From CAVZBW01 sp963778465 (GTDB lineage Bacteria > Actinomycetota > Acidimicrobiia > Acidimicrobiales > RAAP-2): DNA of 64,000 nucleotides. The DNA lies in contig CAVZUK010000003.1 of the NCBI GenBank assembly GCA_963778465.1, positions 1,984,001 to 2,048,000 on the forward strand, given 5' to 3'. This document shows positions 8,207 through 16,775 of the stretch, one piece after another. A program made the position numbers and the translations under genes. The notes under the pieces were generated by a model. It was not told where the DNA came from. It did not search any database and was given only the letters and a program-made list of their open reading frames with translations. Each line of letters begins with the position of its first letter. Position 1 is the stretch's first letter.

Positions 8207-9980
8207 GTCTACTCGTTCCTGTTCCATCACCAGGTCGATCAGTATCCGGGCAACACCGCGCGCACCGGCTACCTCGCCGTGGCCGTGCTCGCCACCGTGA
8301 CCCTCTACTGCACGTACTACACGCAGACGGGTGTCACGCCGGAGATCTTGCAGTACTTCCACATGAGCTTCGGCTTCTACGTCGGCATCGTGGTCGTCTC
8401 CAACCTGATCGGCGCGTTCGCCTCGCTCCCGGCCAGCCAGACCGATCGCCTCGGTCGGTCCAACGTGGTCATGTACGGCCTCCTCATCGTCGGCCTCCTG
8501 ATCACGTTCGGCGTGACGAACGTCACCACCGAGTGGGGGTTTGCCATCGTCATCTCGGCCATCGGTCTGGTCGAGGGTGCGATCCTCGTGGCCACGCCGG
8601 CCTTGGTGCGGGACTTCAGCCCGCAGCTCGGGCGAGCCTCGGCGATGGGATTCTGGACGATCGGTCCGGTGGCGGGAAGCCTGATCACGAGCATCATCGC
8701 CACCCACACGCTCGACTCCCTGCATCCCTGGCAGGACCAATTCTGGATCTCGGGCCTCGTGGCCCTCGGGGCCTTCGTCATCTCGCTCTTCTTCCTGAAG
8801 GACCTGTCGCCCCGCCTGCGCGACCAGTTGATGGTCTCGCTCCGCGACGGGCACTGGTCGAGGCTCGGGCCAGAGGGATCAAGGAGGGGAGCTCGAGGCG
8901 GCCACCGAGCGCCCCTGGCGCCAGATCCCCAAGTGGGATCTCGTTGGCTCATCTTTCGGGATCGCGGTCTTCCTGCTCGTCTACTACGTGGCGGCGAGCT
9001 TCTTCACCTTCTACTACGTGGTGACGCTCAAGAACCCCGACGGCACCCCGTTCTCGACGTCTCAGGCCAACGGCCTGAACGTGTGGTTCTGGTCCGCCAA
9101 CATCATCTCCCTCATCGTGGTGGGCATGCTCTCCGACTGGGCCAAGCTCCGAAAGCCCTTCATGCTCGGGGGCACCTTCCTCTCCATGGCGATGTTGATC
9201 GTCTTCTTGACCCGTGCGAACAATCCGCACACCGGCTACTACATGCTGGCCACGATCACCGTCTTCCTGGCGATCGGCCTGGCCTTCGTCTTCGCGCCCT
9301 GGCTGGCCGGGTACACGGAGACGGTCGAGGCGAAGAACCCCGCGCTCGTGGCGACGGGCCTGGCGCTGTGGGGATGGATCCTGCGACTGGTGGTCGGGAT
9401 CTCCTTCATCTTCCTGCCGCTCGTCATCACGAGCGTGACCACCGTGGTCGACAACAGTCCCGTCGGCGCGACGGTGATCAACGGTCAGTCGATCGCGGAC
9501 TGGACGGCCACCCATCCCGAGTCGGTCCAGTTCGCCCAGCAGCATGCGGCGCTCCTGCAGAAGCTCTCGGAGCATCAGGCGGTCGTCAACGCCGTCTCGG
9601 GCAACCCGACGCACGCCAACATCGCGGCTGCCACGCGGGTCCTCGGGCCGGTGACGTTCGCACAGGCGGTCAAGTACCAGAGCCAGCTCAAGACGCTGGT
9701 CCAGCCCTACGAGGCGCAGCTCAACTACCTTGCGGCCCACCAGCAGCAATTGACGGATCTGCAAAACGCGGCGGCCCAGTCTCCGTCGCAGTGGCAGCAC
9801 TGGTTCTGGATCGACTTCGCCGGGATGGTGGTGTTCCTGCCGCTCATGTTGCTGACCCGGGGCCGCTGGAGTCCTCGTCGGGCCCGTCTGGATGCCAAGG
9901 AGCACGACCTGGCGGTCGCAGAGGAGCTGGCACGCCTGGGGACGACCACGACTGCGGGGGCCGGCTCGGGACAGTCCTGA
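8207..9980 (+). pseudogene. MFS transporter broken by two single-base deletions
   Basis: A 12-helix-type transporter read in three frames. Frame A (to about 8848) encodes YSFLFHHQVDQYPG, the first six helices and SQTDRLGRSNVV (motif A). The protein continues in frame B for about 13 codons (ALVEARARGIKEG), then in frame C from about 8889 (ELEAATERPW) through helices 7-12 to TGA 9980. Adding one base near 8848-8850 and one in the G run at 8886-8889 restores a single frame. No ATG or GTG precedes helix 1 in frame A: the first is GTG 8279, inside the helix, and a stop lies at 8120-8122. The N-terminus may therefore also be damaged. An unusual 150-residue soluble loop lies between the last helices. 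Consensus error or true decay cannot be told apart here. Confidence 0.8.
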
Positions 9981-10010
9981 GGCCCTCGGCCGAGCTCGGC
10001 CCGCCGGTCC

Positions 10011-10027
10011 CCGATCCCGGGGATCGG
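10011..10027. terminator. Inverted repeat after the MFS gene, possible terminator
   Basis: Two perfect 8-bp arms (CCGATCCC and GGGATCGG) around one central base, 31 bp after the MFS stop. There is no T run, so it is a hairpin of uncertain function in a GC-rich genome. Confidence 0.35.
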
Positions 10028-10064
10028 CGAGACCGGGTTTGAGACCTGGTTCAATTGCGGCCGC

Positions 10065-11228
10065 ATGAGGGTCCTGGGTTTTCTGGTGGGGCTGGCGATC
10101 GTGGTCGGCGTGGCCACGAGCGTGTTCACGACGCTCGTGGTGCCGCGCACCACGTCGTCGCGGCTCCTGCGGGGCCTGGCCAGGCTGCTCGCCCGGGTCG
10201 GTCGAACCGTCCTCAAGCGGGTCGGGTCCTACGAGGTGAAGGACCGGTTGCTGGCCATCGTCGGCCCGCTGGCACTGGTGTTGCTCTTCGTCCTCTGGCT
10301 CGCCGCTCTGGTCGTCGGGTTCGGCTTCATGGCCTGGTGGACCAACGAGACGACCCTCGGATCGGCCATGAAGGTGGCCGGCTCGTCGGTCTTCACGCTC
10401 GGCTTCGCCACCGGGAGCTACGCGCAGTCTGAGGTCCTCGAGTTCGTCGCCGCGGGGATGGGGTTGCTCGTGATCGCGCTGGAGATCGCCTACCTGCCGG
10501 CGCTCTACTCGTCCTTCTCCGCTCGGGAGACGGCCGTGACGATGCTCGCCTCCCGGGCCGGTGTGCCGGCGTGGGGACCGGAGATCCTCGCCCGACACCA
10601 CTGGTTTCGGACCACCGACGAGCTCCCCGCCCTCTACGGCCGGTGGGAGGAATGGTCGGCCAGCGTCGCGGAGAGCCACACGAGCTACCCGACACTCATG
10701 TGGTTCCGCTCGCCGGTTTCGACGCGCTCGTGGCTCCTCGCGCTCCTCGCCATGCTCGACGCGGCCGCGCTCCAGGACAGCCTCAATCCCGGCACCACCC
10801 CGCGGCAGGCCAGGGTGATGCTGGCGGGCGGGACCGACTGCCTACGCGCGCTGGCCGGGGCCTTGCGCATCCGCTTCGAGCCCGACCCCCGCCCGGTCGA
10901 CGGTATCCGGCTCACCTTCGAGGAATTCCAGGGGGGCATCCACCGGCTCAAGGCGGTCGGGTACGCCATGGAACGCTCTCCCGAGGAGGCATGGCGCAAC
11001 TTCCAGGGCTGGCGCATCAACTACGAGCACATCGTCGACGTCCTGACCGACCTCGTCATGCCGCCGCCGGCCCCATGGCTCCGCCCCCGACCCGGCCTGG
11101 GCGCCGTCCGCTGGCCCGTGGTGGTCGACCGGACCCCGGACGACCCCGATCCGGCCAAGGGCAGCAAGGACAACCCCGAGACCGAGGAGGTCCCCGAGCC
11201 CAAGGGGATCAAGGGCCTCCCGGTGTGA
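10065..11228 (+). CDS. Actinobacterial membrane protein with ion-channel-like pore segment
   Basis: 387 residues, not matched to a characterised family. Residues 3-25 form a membrane helix. A second follows near residue 65-90 (IVGPLALVLLFVLWLAALVVGFGFM). Then comes an amphipathic stretch SSVFTLGFATG and another helix (AAGMGLLVIALEIAYLPALY). The TLGF segment between two helices resembles the pore loop of two-helix potassium channels (TVGYG class), but the filter is not canonical. The C-terminal 230 residues are soluble, include ATP-independent helical sequence, and end in an acidic/Pro tail. No ribosome site is obvious before ATG 10065. A role as a channel is a guess. Confidence 0.7.
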   Translation: MRVLGFLVGLAIVVGVATSVFTTLVVPRTTSSRLLRGLARLLARVGRTVLKRVGSYEVKDRLLAIVGPLALVLLFVLWLAALVVGFGFMAWWTNETTLGSAMKVAGSSVFTLGFATGSYAQSEVLEFVAAGMGLLVIALEIAYLPALYSSFSARETAVTMLASRAGVPAWGPEILARHHWFRTTDELPALYGRWEEWSASVAESHTSYPTLMWFRSPVSTRSWLLALLAMLDAAALQDSLNPGTTPRQARVMLAGGTDCLRALAGALRIRFEPDPRPVDGIRLTFEEFQGGIHRLKAVGYAMERSPEEAWRNFQGWRINYEHIVDVLTDLVMPPPAPWLRPRPGLGAVRWPVVVDRTPDDPDPAKGSKDNPETEEVPEPKGIKGLPV

Positions 11229-11361
11229 GCCGGGCCCGTCGGCCGGTGGCGCCGGGCGCTGCCGTCCCCGTGCGGTTCCTCGAAGCTTGGACTACGTTCG
11301 CCGCAGGCCACGTACGCATGCGTGGCACTGCAGGGCGAGCACCTAGACAGAGGGAGCTGCC

Positions 11362-12138
11362 ATGGAGATCGAACGGTACGAGGACGGGGTCCCCTCGTGG
11401 GTAGACCTCAATACGTCGGACCTGGAGGGTGCTCGGAGCTTCTATGCCGAGCTCTTTGGTTGGCAGCCCCAGGTCGGACCCCCGGAGGCGGGGGGCTACA
11501 CGATCTGCCTGCTGCGTGACCGAGCGGTGGCCGGCCTCGGACCGTCGCCGATGGAGGGCGTCCCGCCGTCGTGGACGACGTACGTCAACGTCGAGGACGC
11601 CGACGCCGTGGTCGCCAGGGTGTCCGCCAACGGGGGCAACGTCCTCATGGGGCCCATGGACGTCATGGACGTCGGTCGCATGGCCATCCTGGCGGATCCG
11701 ATCGGCGCGGTCATCGGGATCTGGCAGGCCCGCTCCCACAAGGGCGCGGGACTGGTCAACGAGCCCAACACCTACTGCTGGAGCGAGCTCGTGACGACGG
11801 ACGTGCCGGGGGCCAAGACCTTCTACGGCGCCGTGTTCGGCTGGGGGGCGGAGTCCCACGGTGAGGACGAGAGCGCCTACGTGGAGTGGCAGCACGCGGG
11901 GCGCTCGATCGGCGGGCTGATGCTCAAGCCCCCGACGATCCCGGCCGAGGTTCCGCCGTACTGGGGTGTCTACTTCGCCGTCGACGACGCGGACCGTGCC
12001 GCGGCTCGGGTCGGCGAGCTGGGCGGCTCGGTGATGATGGGCCCGACCGACATCGAGCCGGGACGCTTCGCGGTCGTGGCCGATCCCGCCGGCGCGGTGT
12101 TCTGCGTCCTCAAGCTCAACCCGGAGCTCGCCGGCTGA
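11362..12138 (+). CDS. VOC-superfamily protein with two glyoxalase/bleomycin-resistance domains
   Basis: 258 residues made of two consecutive VOC modules of about 120 residues. The first begins PSWVDLNTSDLEGARSFYAELFGW and the second begins YCWSELVTTDVPGAKTFYGAVFGW; both end in DPxGAV. This layout is typical of actinobacterial hydroxylases or resistance proteins related to 27-kDa antigen CFP30B. Substrate unknown. AGGGAG lies 8 nt before ATG 11362. It converges on the following hydrolase gene with only 3 bp between stops. Confidence 0.88.
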   Translation: MEIERYEDGVPSWVDLNTSDLEGARSFYAELFGWQPQVGPPEAGGYTICLLRDRAVAGLGPSPMEGVPPSWTTYVNVEDADAVVARVSANGGNVLMGPMDVMDVGRMAILADPIGAVIGIWQARSHKGAGLVNEPNTYCWSELVTTDVPGAKTFYGAVFGWGAESHGEDESAYVEWQHAGRSIGGLMLKPPTIPAEVPPYWGVYFAVDDADRAAARVGELGGSVMMGPTDIEPGRFAVVADPAGAVFCVLKLNPELAG

Positions 12139-12141
12139 ACC

Positions 12142-13065
12142 TCACTCGATCCGGCCCCGCCTGCGGTGGGGGTCGGAGTGGTCCCAGTCGGCGAGCAGCG
12201 TGCGCAGAGCCGTGAGCAGGATGAGCGGCTCGTCGAGCATGGCGTGGTGGCCGGCCTCGGGGATCTCGATGACGGGCGTGACCCGGCCGAGCGCGTCGTA
12301 CATGGACTGGCCGATGTCGGGGGTCACGAGGCCGTTCTCGGATCGCAGGAGGGCCAGCCGGCATCTGACGCCCGAAAGGTAGGGGAGGGCGCTCGATCGC
12401 ATGCCCGGGCCGAATTGCTCGAAAACCCGACGGTCGAACTTCCACTGCCAGCCCCCCTCCACCGGCTTGATGGACCGGCGCGCGACGTGGTCGATGACGT
12501 AGTCGAGGTAGCGGGGCTGTGCCGGCACCGTCCGGAAGCGGGCCACCGCGTCCTCGACAGTCGGGTAGGTCCTCGGCCGGCCGAAGGCCTCCCGGAGGCG
12601 ATAGGCACCGATCTCCGGGTCCGATTCGGTGACGGGGGAGTCGCAGACGACGACGCCGGCCAGCCGGTCCGAGTTGAGCGCCGCCGTGGCGATGGTGACG
12701 AACCCGCCCATGCTGTGGCCCACGACGACCGGTTGGTCCTGCATCCCGGCGTGGTCGGCGACCGCCATGACCTCACGGGTCCACTGCTCGAACGAGTACC
12801 GCTCGCGCTGGCCGCTGTCGCCGTGCCCGGAGAGGTCCAACGCGGCGACCCGGAATTCCGAGGCGAAGGTGGCCGCCACGTGGGTCCACCAGTGGGCGTG
12901 GGCGCCACCGCCGTGGACGAAGACGAGGCCCCGCTCCCCCCGGTCGCCCCACGCCACGTAGTGGATCGGGCACCCCTCCACCTCGACCGTCTCGTCCCTC
13001 ATGTCCACCCGGAGGGCGCGGACGAACCAGGGCGGTGCGTCCGGGAGCGGCTGATACGTGTCCAC
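12142..13065 (-). CDS. Alpha/beta-hydrolase
   Basis: 307 residues. The oxyanion region is FVHGGGAHAHWW, the nucleophile elbow VVGHSMGGFV (Ser about residue 117), and the catalytic His lies in PEAGHHAMLD near the C-terminus. DLSGHGDSG is the usual strand-4 loop. This is a serine hydrolase of the general esterase/peptidase group with unknown substrate. It starts with GTG 13065. A TAGGCT box at 13080-13075 lies 9 nt before the start and no ribosome site is seen, so it is probably leaderless. It is divergent from the aminotransferase gene. Confidence 0.88.
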   Translation of the reverse strand: MDTYQPLPDAPPWFVRALRVDMRDETVEVEGCPIHYVAWGDRGERGLVFVHGGGAHAHWWTHVAATFASEFRVAALDLSGHGDSGQRERYSFEQWTREVMAVADHAGMQDQPVVVGHSMGGFVTIATAALNSDRLAGVVVCDSPVTESDPEIGAYRLREAFGRPRTYPTVEDAVARFRTVPAQPRYLDYVIDHVARRSIKPVEGGWQWKFDRRVFEQFGPGMRSSALPYLSGVRCRLALLRSENGLVTPDIGQSMYDALGRVTPVIEIPEAGHHAMLDEPLILLTALRTLLADWDHSDPHRRRGRIE

Positions 13066-13121
13066 GCAAGGCGGAGCCTACGCTGGCGATAGCCTGTCGG
13101 ATTCGGGGGCTGAGGAGGACC
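13066..13121. promoter_or_regulatory. Divergent promoter region between hydrolase and aminotransferase genes
   Basis: Two back-to-back TAnnnT boxes are visible: TAGGCT on the minus strand (13080-13075) next to the hydrolase start, and TAGCCT on the plus strand (13090-13095) 26 bp before the aminotransferase ATG, which has GAGGAGG at 13112-13118. No convincing -35 elements were found. Confidence 0.4.
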
Positions 13122-14744
13122 ATGGCATTTGACGTCGCGGAGGCACTGCGCCGCCGGCAGGGTGAGAATTTCGGGCTCCACGAGCGATTCCTGAACCATC
13201 AGCTGGCGCGCGTGCTCAAGACCGTTGGCTTCGACCGGACCTACGTGCGGGGTTCGGGGTGCTATCTCTACGATGATCAGGAGCGGCACTACCTGGATTT
13301 CCTGTCCGGGTTCGGCGTCTACGCGCTCGGGCGGAGCCACCCGGGCGTCAAGGCCGCGCTGCATCAGGCCCTGGATCTCGACCTGCCCAACATGGTGCAG
13401 ATGGACTGCGCGCTCCTGCCCGGGCTGCTGGCGGAGGAGCTGGTGTCGCGGTCGCATGCGGGGATCGACCGGGTGTTCTTTTGCAACTCCGGTGCCGAGG
13501 CGATCGAGTCCTCCATCAAGTTCGCCCGCCACGCCACCCGGCGGCCGAGGGTCGTGTACGCCGAGCACGCCTTCCACGGGCTGACCACCGGCGCCCTCGC
13601 GCTCAACGGGGGTGAGGAGTTCAAGAAGGGTTTCGGTCCGCTGCTCCCCGACTGCGCGGTCGTCCCCTTCGGCGATCTCGAGGCGCTCGACGCCGAGCTG
13701 CGATCCGGCGACGTGGCGGCGTTCGTCGTCGAGCCGATCCAGGGCAAGGGTGTCTACTGCGCCGAGGGCTCCTACTGGACGGGCGTCCAGGAGCTGTGCC
13801 GCCGGCACCGCACCCTCTTCGTCGCCGACGAGGTGCAGACGGGCCTCGGGCGCACCGGCAAGTTCTTCTGCCACGAGCACTTCGGGCTCGAGCCCGACAT
13901 CATCACGGTCTCCAAGGCGCTGTCCGGCGGCTACGTCCCGGTCGGGGCGATGCTGACCACCGACCGGGTCTTCCAGAGCGTGTACCCGTCGATGGAGGAC
14001 GCCCTCAAGCACTCGACGACCTTCGGGCGCAACCAGCTGGCCATGGTGGCGGGGCTGGCGACGCTGGCGGCCTTCGACGAGGAGGACATCGTCGCCAACG
14101 CGGAGCGCACCGGCCGCGCCCTCTCCGACGGGCTGCGCGCCCTCCAGGGCCGACACGACCTGATCCACGACGTACGCGGGCTCGGCCTCATGATCGGCAT
14201 CGAGTTCGGCGAGCCCGAGTCGCGGTCCGCCCGCCGCCGGTTCCGGACGCTCGAGCGGCTGCGCCCCGCCATGTTCTCCCAGTTGGTGGTCGTGCCGCTC
14301 TTCCACCGCCACGGGATCCTGACCCAGGTGGCCGCCGACAACGTCAACATCGTCAAGCTTCTGCCGCCCCTCGTGGCGGGGCAGGAGGAGGTGGACTACT
14401 TCGTCGCGGCCCTGGACGACGTGCTGTCCGATGCCGATTCGGGAGCCGGCCTGATCTACGAGTTCGGCTGGACCATGGCCAAGGGTGCCCTCGGCCGAAA
14501 GTCGAAGCGCCCCCGCAAGGTGCAGGCGCCTGCCGCGGTGGGCCCCGTCGTCCCCGGGGTGCCGGCGACCAACGGGTCGATGCACGCGGCGCAGGCCGGT
14601 GTTGGAGAAGCCGGCCAGCAGAACGGCGTCGGAGAAGCCGGCCAGCAGAACGGTGTCGGAGAAGCCGGCCAGCAGAACGGTGTCGGAGAAGCCGGCGAGA
14701 AGACCGGCGTGGCGGAGGTCGCCGGGACCGTGACCCAGCCGTGA
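13122..14744 (+). CDS. Class III PLP aminotransferase, HpnO-like
   Basis: 540 residues. PLP-dependent fold type I: FFCNSGAEAIESSIKFAR, FHGLTTGALALNGG, FVADEVQTGLGRTGKF, and the Schiff-base Lys in TVSKALSGGYVPVGAML. The N-terminal LNHQLARVLKTVGFDRTYVRGSGCYLYD and the tail matching KLLPPLV resemble HpnO, the aminotransferase that installs the amino group of aminobacteriohopanetriol. Acetylornithine or ornithine aminotransferases are the next relatives. The following gene is HpnA-like, which supports a hopanoid or other lipid-sugar role (inference), but no squalene-hopene cyclase is in the window. The enzyme core ends near residue 455. The last 80 residues are a low-complexity tail with four 9-residue repeats. 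ATG 13122 has GAGGAGG upstream. Confidence 0.82.
   Translation: MAFDVAEALRRRQGENFGLHERFLNHQLARVLKTVGFDRTYVRGSGCYLYDDQERHYLDFLSGFGVYALGRSHPGVKAALHQALDLDLPNMVQMDCALLPGLLAEELVSRSHAGIDRVFFCNSGAEAIESSIKFARHATRRPRVVYAEHAFHGLTTGALALNGGEEFKKGFGPLLPDCAVVPFGDLEALDAELRSGDVAAFVVEPIQGKGVYCAEGSYWTGVQELCRRHRTLFVADEVQTGLGRTGKFFCHEHFGLEPDIITVSKALSGGYVPVGAMLTTDRVFQSVYPSMEDALKHSTTFGRNQLAMVAGLATLAAFDEEDIVANAERTGRALSDGLRALQGRHDLIHDVRGLGLMIGIEFGEPESRSARRRFRTLERLRPAMFSQLVVVPLFHRHGILTQVAADNVNIVKLLPPLVAGQEEVDYFVAALDDVLSDADSGAGLIYEFGWTMAKGALGRKSKRPRKVQAPAAVGPVVPGVPATNGSMHAAQAGVGEAGQQNGVGEAGQQNGVGEAGQQNGVGEAGEKTGVAEVAGTVTQP
14598..14705 (+). repeat. Four 27-bp tandem repeats inside the aminotransferase C-terminus
   Basis: Units at 14598-14624, 14625-14651, 14652-14678 and a degenerate fourth at 14679-14705 encode GVGEAGQQN three times and GVGEAGEKT once. 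The first three differ only at wobble positions, which indicates recent slippage expansion in a disordered tail. Confidence 0.95.
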
Positions 14745-15805
14745 CGGCGGCCGTGACGATCCGTCCGGGCGACCGCGTCGTGGTCACCGGGGCAGCGGGG
14801 TTCATCGGATCGGCCGTGGTCCGGGCGCTGCTGGCCCGGGGCGCCGAGGTGGTCGCCGCGACGGAGCCGGGTGCCGACGAGCGGAACCTGGCGGGCCTGG
14901 ACGTCGAGTGTCCCTTGGTGGACGTGCGCCACCCCGAGGCGGTTCGCGCCGTGTGCAAGGGGGCACGGTTCGTCTTCCACCTCGCCGCCGTCTACCGGTT
15001 CTGGGCGCGCAACCCCCGCCTCTTCCACGACGTCAACGTCGGCGGCACGTTGAACGTTCTCGACGCCGTGCGCGACGCCGGTTGCGAACGGCTGATCTAC
15101 ACCTCGACGGTCGGGGTGCTCGGGCTCCACGACGCCGGGGAGGGCCGGCCGGCTGACGAGCGAGCCTATGCCGACGTCGCCCACCTCTTCGGTCACTACA
15201 AGCAGACCAAGTACGTGGCGGAGCACGAGGTCCTCCGGGCGGCGGCGGCCGGTCTCGACGTCTCGCTCGTGCTGCCGACCTTCCCGGTGGGCGCCGGCGA
15301 TACCCGGCCGACGCCCACGGGCAAGCTCGTCCTCGACTTCTTGAACGGCCGGATGCCGGCCTACGTGGACACCGTGCTCAACGTCGTCCACGTCGACGAC
15401 CTCGCCAACGGTCACCTCCTGGCCCTCGAGCGGGGCACGCGAGGTCGGAGCTACGTGATCGGCGGCGAGAACCTGACGATGCGGGAGGTCCTGGCCGACC
15501 TGGCGCAGATCACGGGCCTGCCGGCCCCGCGACGCCGGGTCCCGAGGGCCGCCGCCGTCGCCGCCGGCTACGTCTCCGAGCTCGTGGAAGGCGTGCTGCT
15601 CGGGCGTGAGCCGAGCGTCCCCCTCGAGGCCGCGCGGATGTCGAGCACCAAGATGCGCTTCAGCGACGCGCGCGCCAGGGGAGAGTTGGGCTACTCGTCT
15701 CGGCCCTCGAGCGCAGCCCTGACCGACTCCGCCCGGTGGTTCCTGGACAGCGGTTACGTCCGTCCCGATCGGCGAGCCAGGATCGAGATCGCCCCGACCG
15801 TCTAG
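14741..15805 (+). CDS. HpnA-like NAD-dependent sugar epimerase/dihydroflavonol reductase family protein
   Basis: 354 residues, extended SDR. VVTGAAGFIGSAVVRALLARG is the Rossmann motif, and the active-site segment is YTSTVGVLG with Y-x3-K as YKQTK. LNVVHVDDLANGHLLALERG and YVIGGENLTMREVLADLAQITG are characteristic of the hopanoid-associated epimerase HpnA. GTG 14741 overlaps the preceding TGA, so it is coupled to the aminotransferase. Its stop shares a CTAG with the convergent ligase stop. Actinobacterial relatives also occur outside hopanoid loci, so the pathway is an inference. Confidence 0.85.
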   Translation: MTAAVTIRPGDRVVVTGAAGFIGSAVVRALLARGAEVVAATEPGADERNLAGLDVECPLVDVRHPEAVRAVCKGARFVFHLAAVYRFWARNPRLFHDVNVGGTLNVLDAVRDAGCERLIYTSTVGVLGLHDAGEGRPADERAYADVAHLFGHYKQTKYVAEHEVLRAAAAGLDVSLVLPTFPVGAGDTRPTPTGKLVLDFLNGRMPAYVDTVLNVVHVDDLANGHLLALERGTRGRSYVIGGENLTMREVLADLAQITGLPAPRRRVPRAAAVAAGYVSELVEGVLLGREPSVPLEAARMSSTKMRFSDARARGELGYSSRPSSAALTDSARWFLDSGYVRPDRRARIEIAPTV

Positions 15806-16770
15806 ACCGAGCCCGTCCTCGACGGTCGTTCCCGCACCACCTCGCGTGGCGCCTTGTCCTCCCGCAGGCCGAGGAATCGCGGCGCGCGCAGCATCCCGTC
15901 CCGGGTCCATTCGGTGAACCCGACCTCGGCCACCAGCTCAGGTCGCACGAAGTGGGTGCCGCGAGGCCAGCGGCGATCTCCCACGAAGACCGGCCGCGAC
16001 ACCTCGAGCTCGTCCAACCGGCGACGCAGGGCGACCAGCGTGGCGTGGTCGAAGCCGGTCCCGACCTTCCCGGCGTAGCTCAGGTCCCCGTCCTCGTAGT
16101 AGCCGAGCAGCAGGGCGCCGAAGCCGAGGCGCCCGCCCGCCGGATCGGTGAAGCCCCCGACCACCAGCTCCTGGCTGGCGGTGCACTTGAACTTGAGCCA
16201 GGAGCGGGAGCGCTGGGAGACGTAGCGAGCGTCGGCGCGTTTGGCGATGATGCCCTCCCACCCCCGGGCGCAGGCCTGGGCGAGGAACGCCTCGCCGTCG
16301 GCGTTTCGGTGCGTCGTGAATCGCAGTCCTCGACCGAAGTCGAACGCTCGGCGAAGCAGCCGCTTCCGGTCCCGGACGCCGAGGACCCTCAGGTCGAAGC
16401 CGTCCATGAACAGGAGGTCGAACACGTAGTAGTCGACCGCCACGTGCCTGCTTCGAGCATCGCGCGGGTCCTTGACACCCAGGCGCCGCTGGAGCCTTGG
16501 AAAGCTGCTCCGGCCGTGCTCCAAGGCCACGACCTCCCCGTCCAAGACGAAGTTCTCCTGAGGCTGCTCCGCCAGGCGGTCCACGATCTCGGGGAAGGTG
16601 TCGCCGAGAGGCTGGCGGTTGCGCGAGAGCAGGCGTATCTCTCCGGCACAGCGGAAGGCGAGGCACCGCACGCCGTCGAGCTTTGGTTCGAAGATCCATC
16701 CGGGGTCCGAGAAGGGCCGCTCCGAATGGGTCGCGGCCATCGGCTCGATCCAGCGCGGCTGCTCGACCAA
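15802..16770 (-). CDS. ATP-dependent DNA ligase (LigC/LigD ligase-domain type)
   Basis: 322 residues. The nucleotidyltransferase motifs are in order: EPKLDGVR with the adenylated Lys, VLDGEVVAL, EGIIAKR and WLKFKC. An OB-fold follows with VVGGFTDPAGGRLGFGALLLGYY. The length matches stand-alone ligases related to the ligase domain of LigD, used in non-homologous end joining or gap repair. No Ku or polymerase domain is nearby. The start is TTG 16770, five bases after the upstream stop. The next ATG (16740) would remove the conserved IEPM segment. Confidence 0.88.
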   Translation of the reverse strand: MVEQPRWIEPMAATHSERPFSDPGWIFEPKLDGVRCLAFRCAGEIRLLSRNRQPLGDTFPEIVDRLAEQPQENFVLDGEVVALEHGRSSFPRLQRRLGVKDPRDARSRHVAVDYYVFDLLFMDGFDLRVLGVRDRKRLLRRAFDFGRGLRFTTHRNADGEAFLAQACARGWEGIIAKRADARYVSQRSRSWLKFKCTASQELVVGGFTDPAGGRLGFGALLLGYYEDGDLSYAGKVGTGFDHATLVALRRRLDELEVSRPVFVGDRRWPRGTHFVRPELVAEVGFTEWTRDGMLRAPRFLGLREDKAPREVVRERPSRTGSV

Positions 16771-16775
16771 CCGCG

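Noticed and set aside
14598..14705. Regular 27-bp repeats considered as a CRISPR array
   Set aside because: Units are directly adjacent with no spacers, lie in frame inside a gene, and encode a repeated peptide.
15802..16770. Ligase considered as part of a complete NHEJ system
   Set aside because: No Ku, primase-polymerase or 3'-phosphoesterase gene is near, and the ligase has no extra domains.
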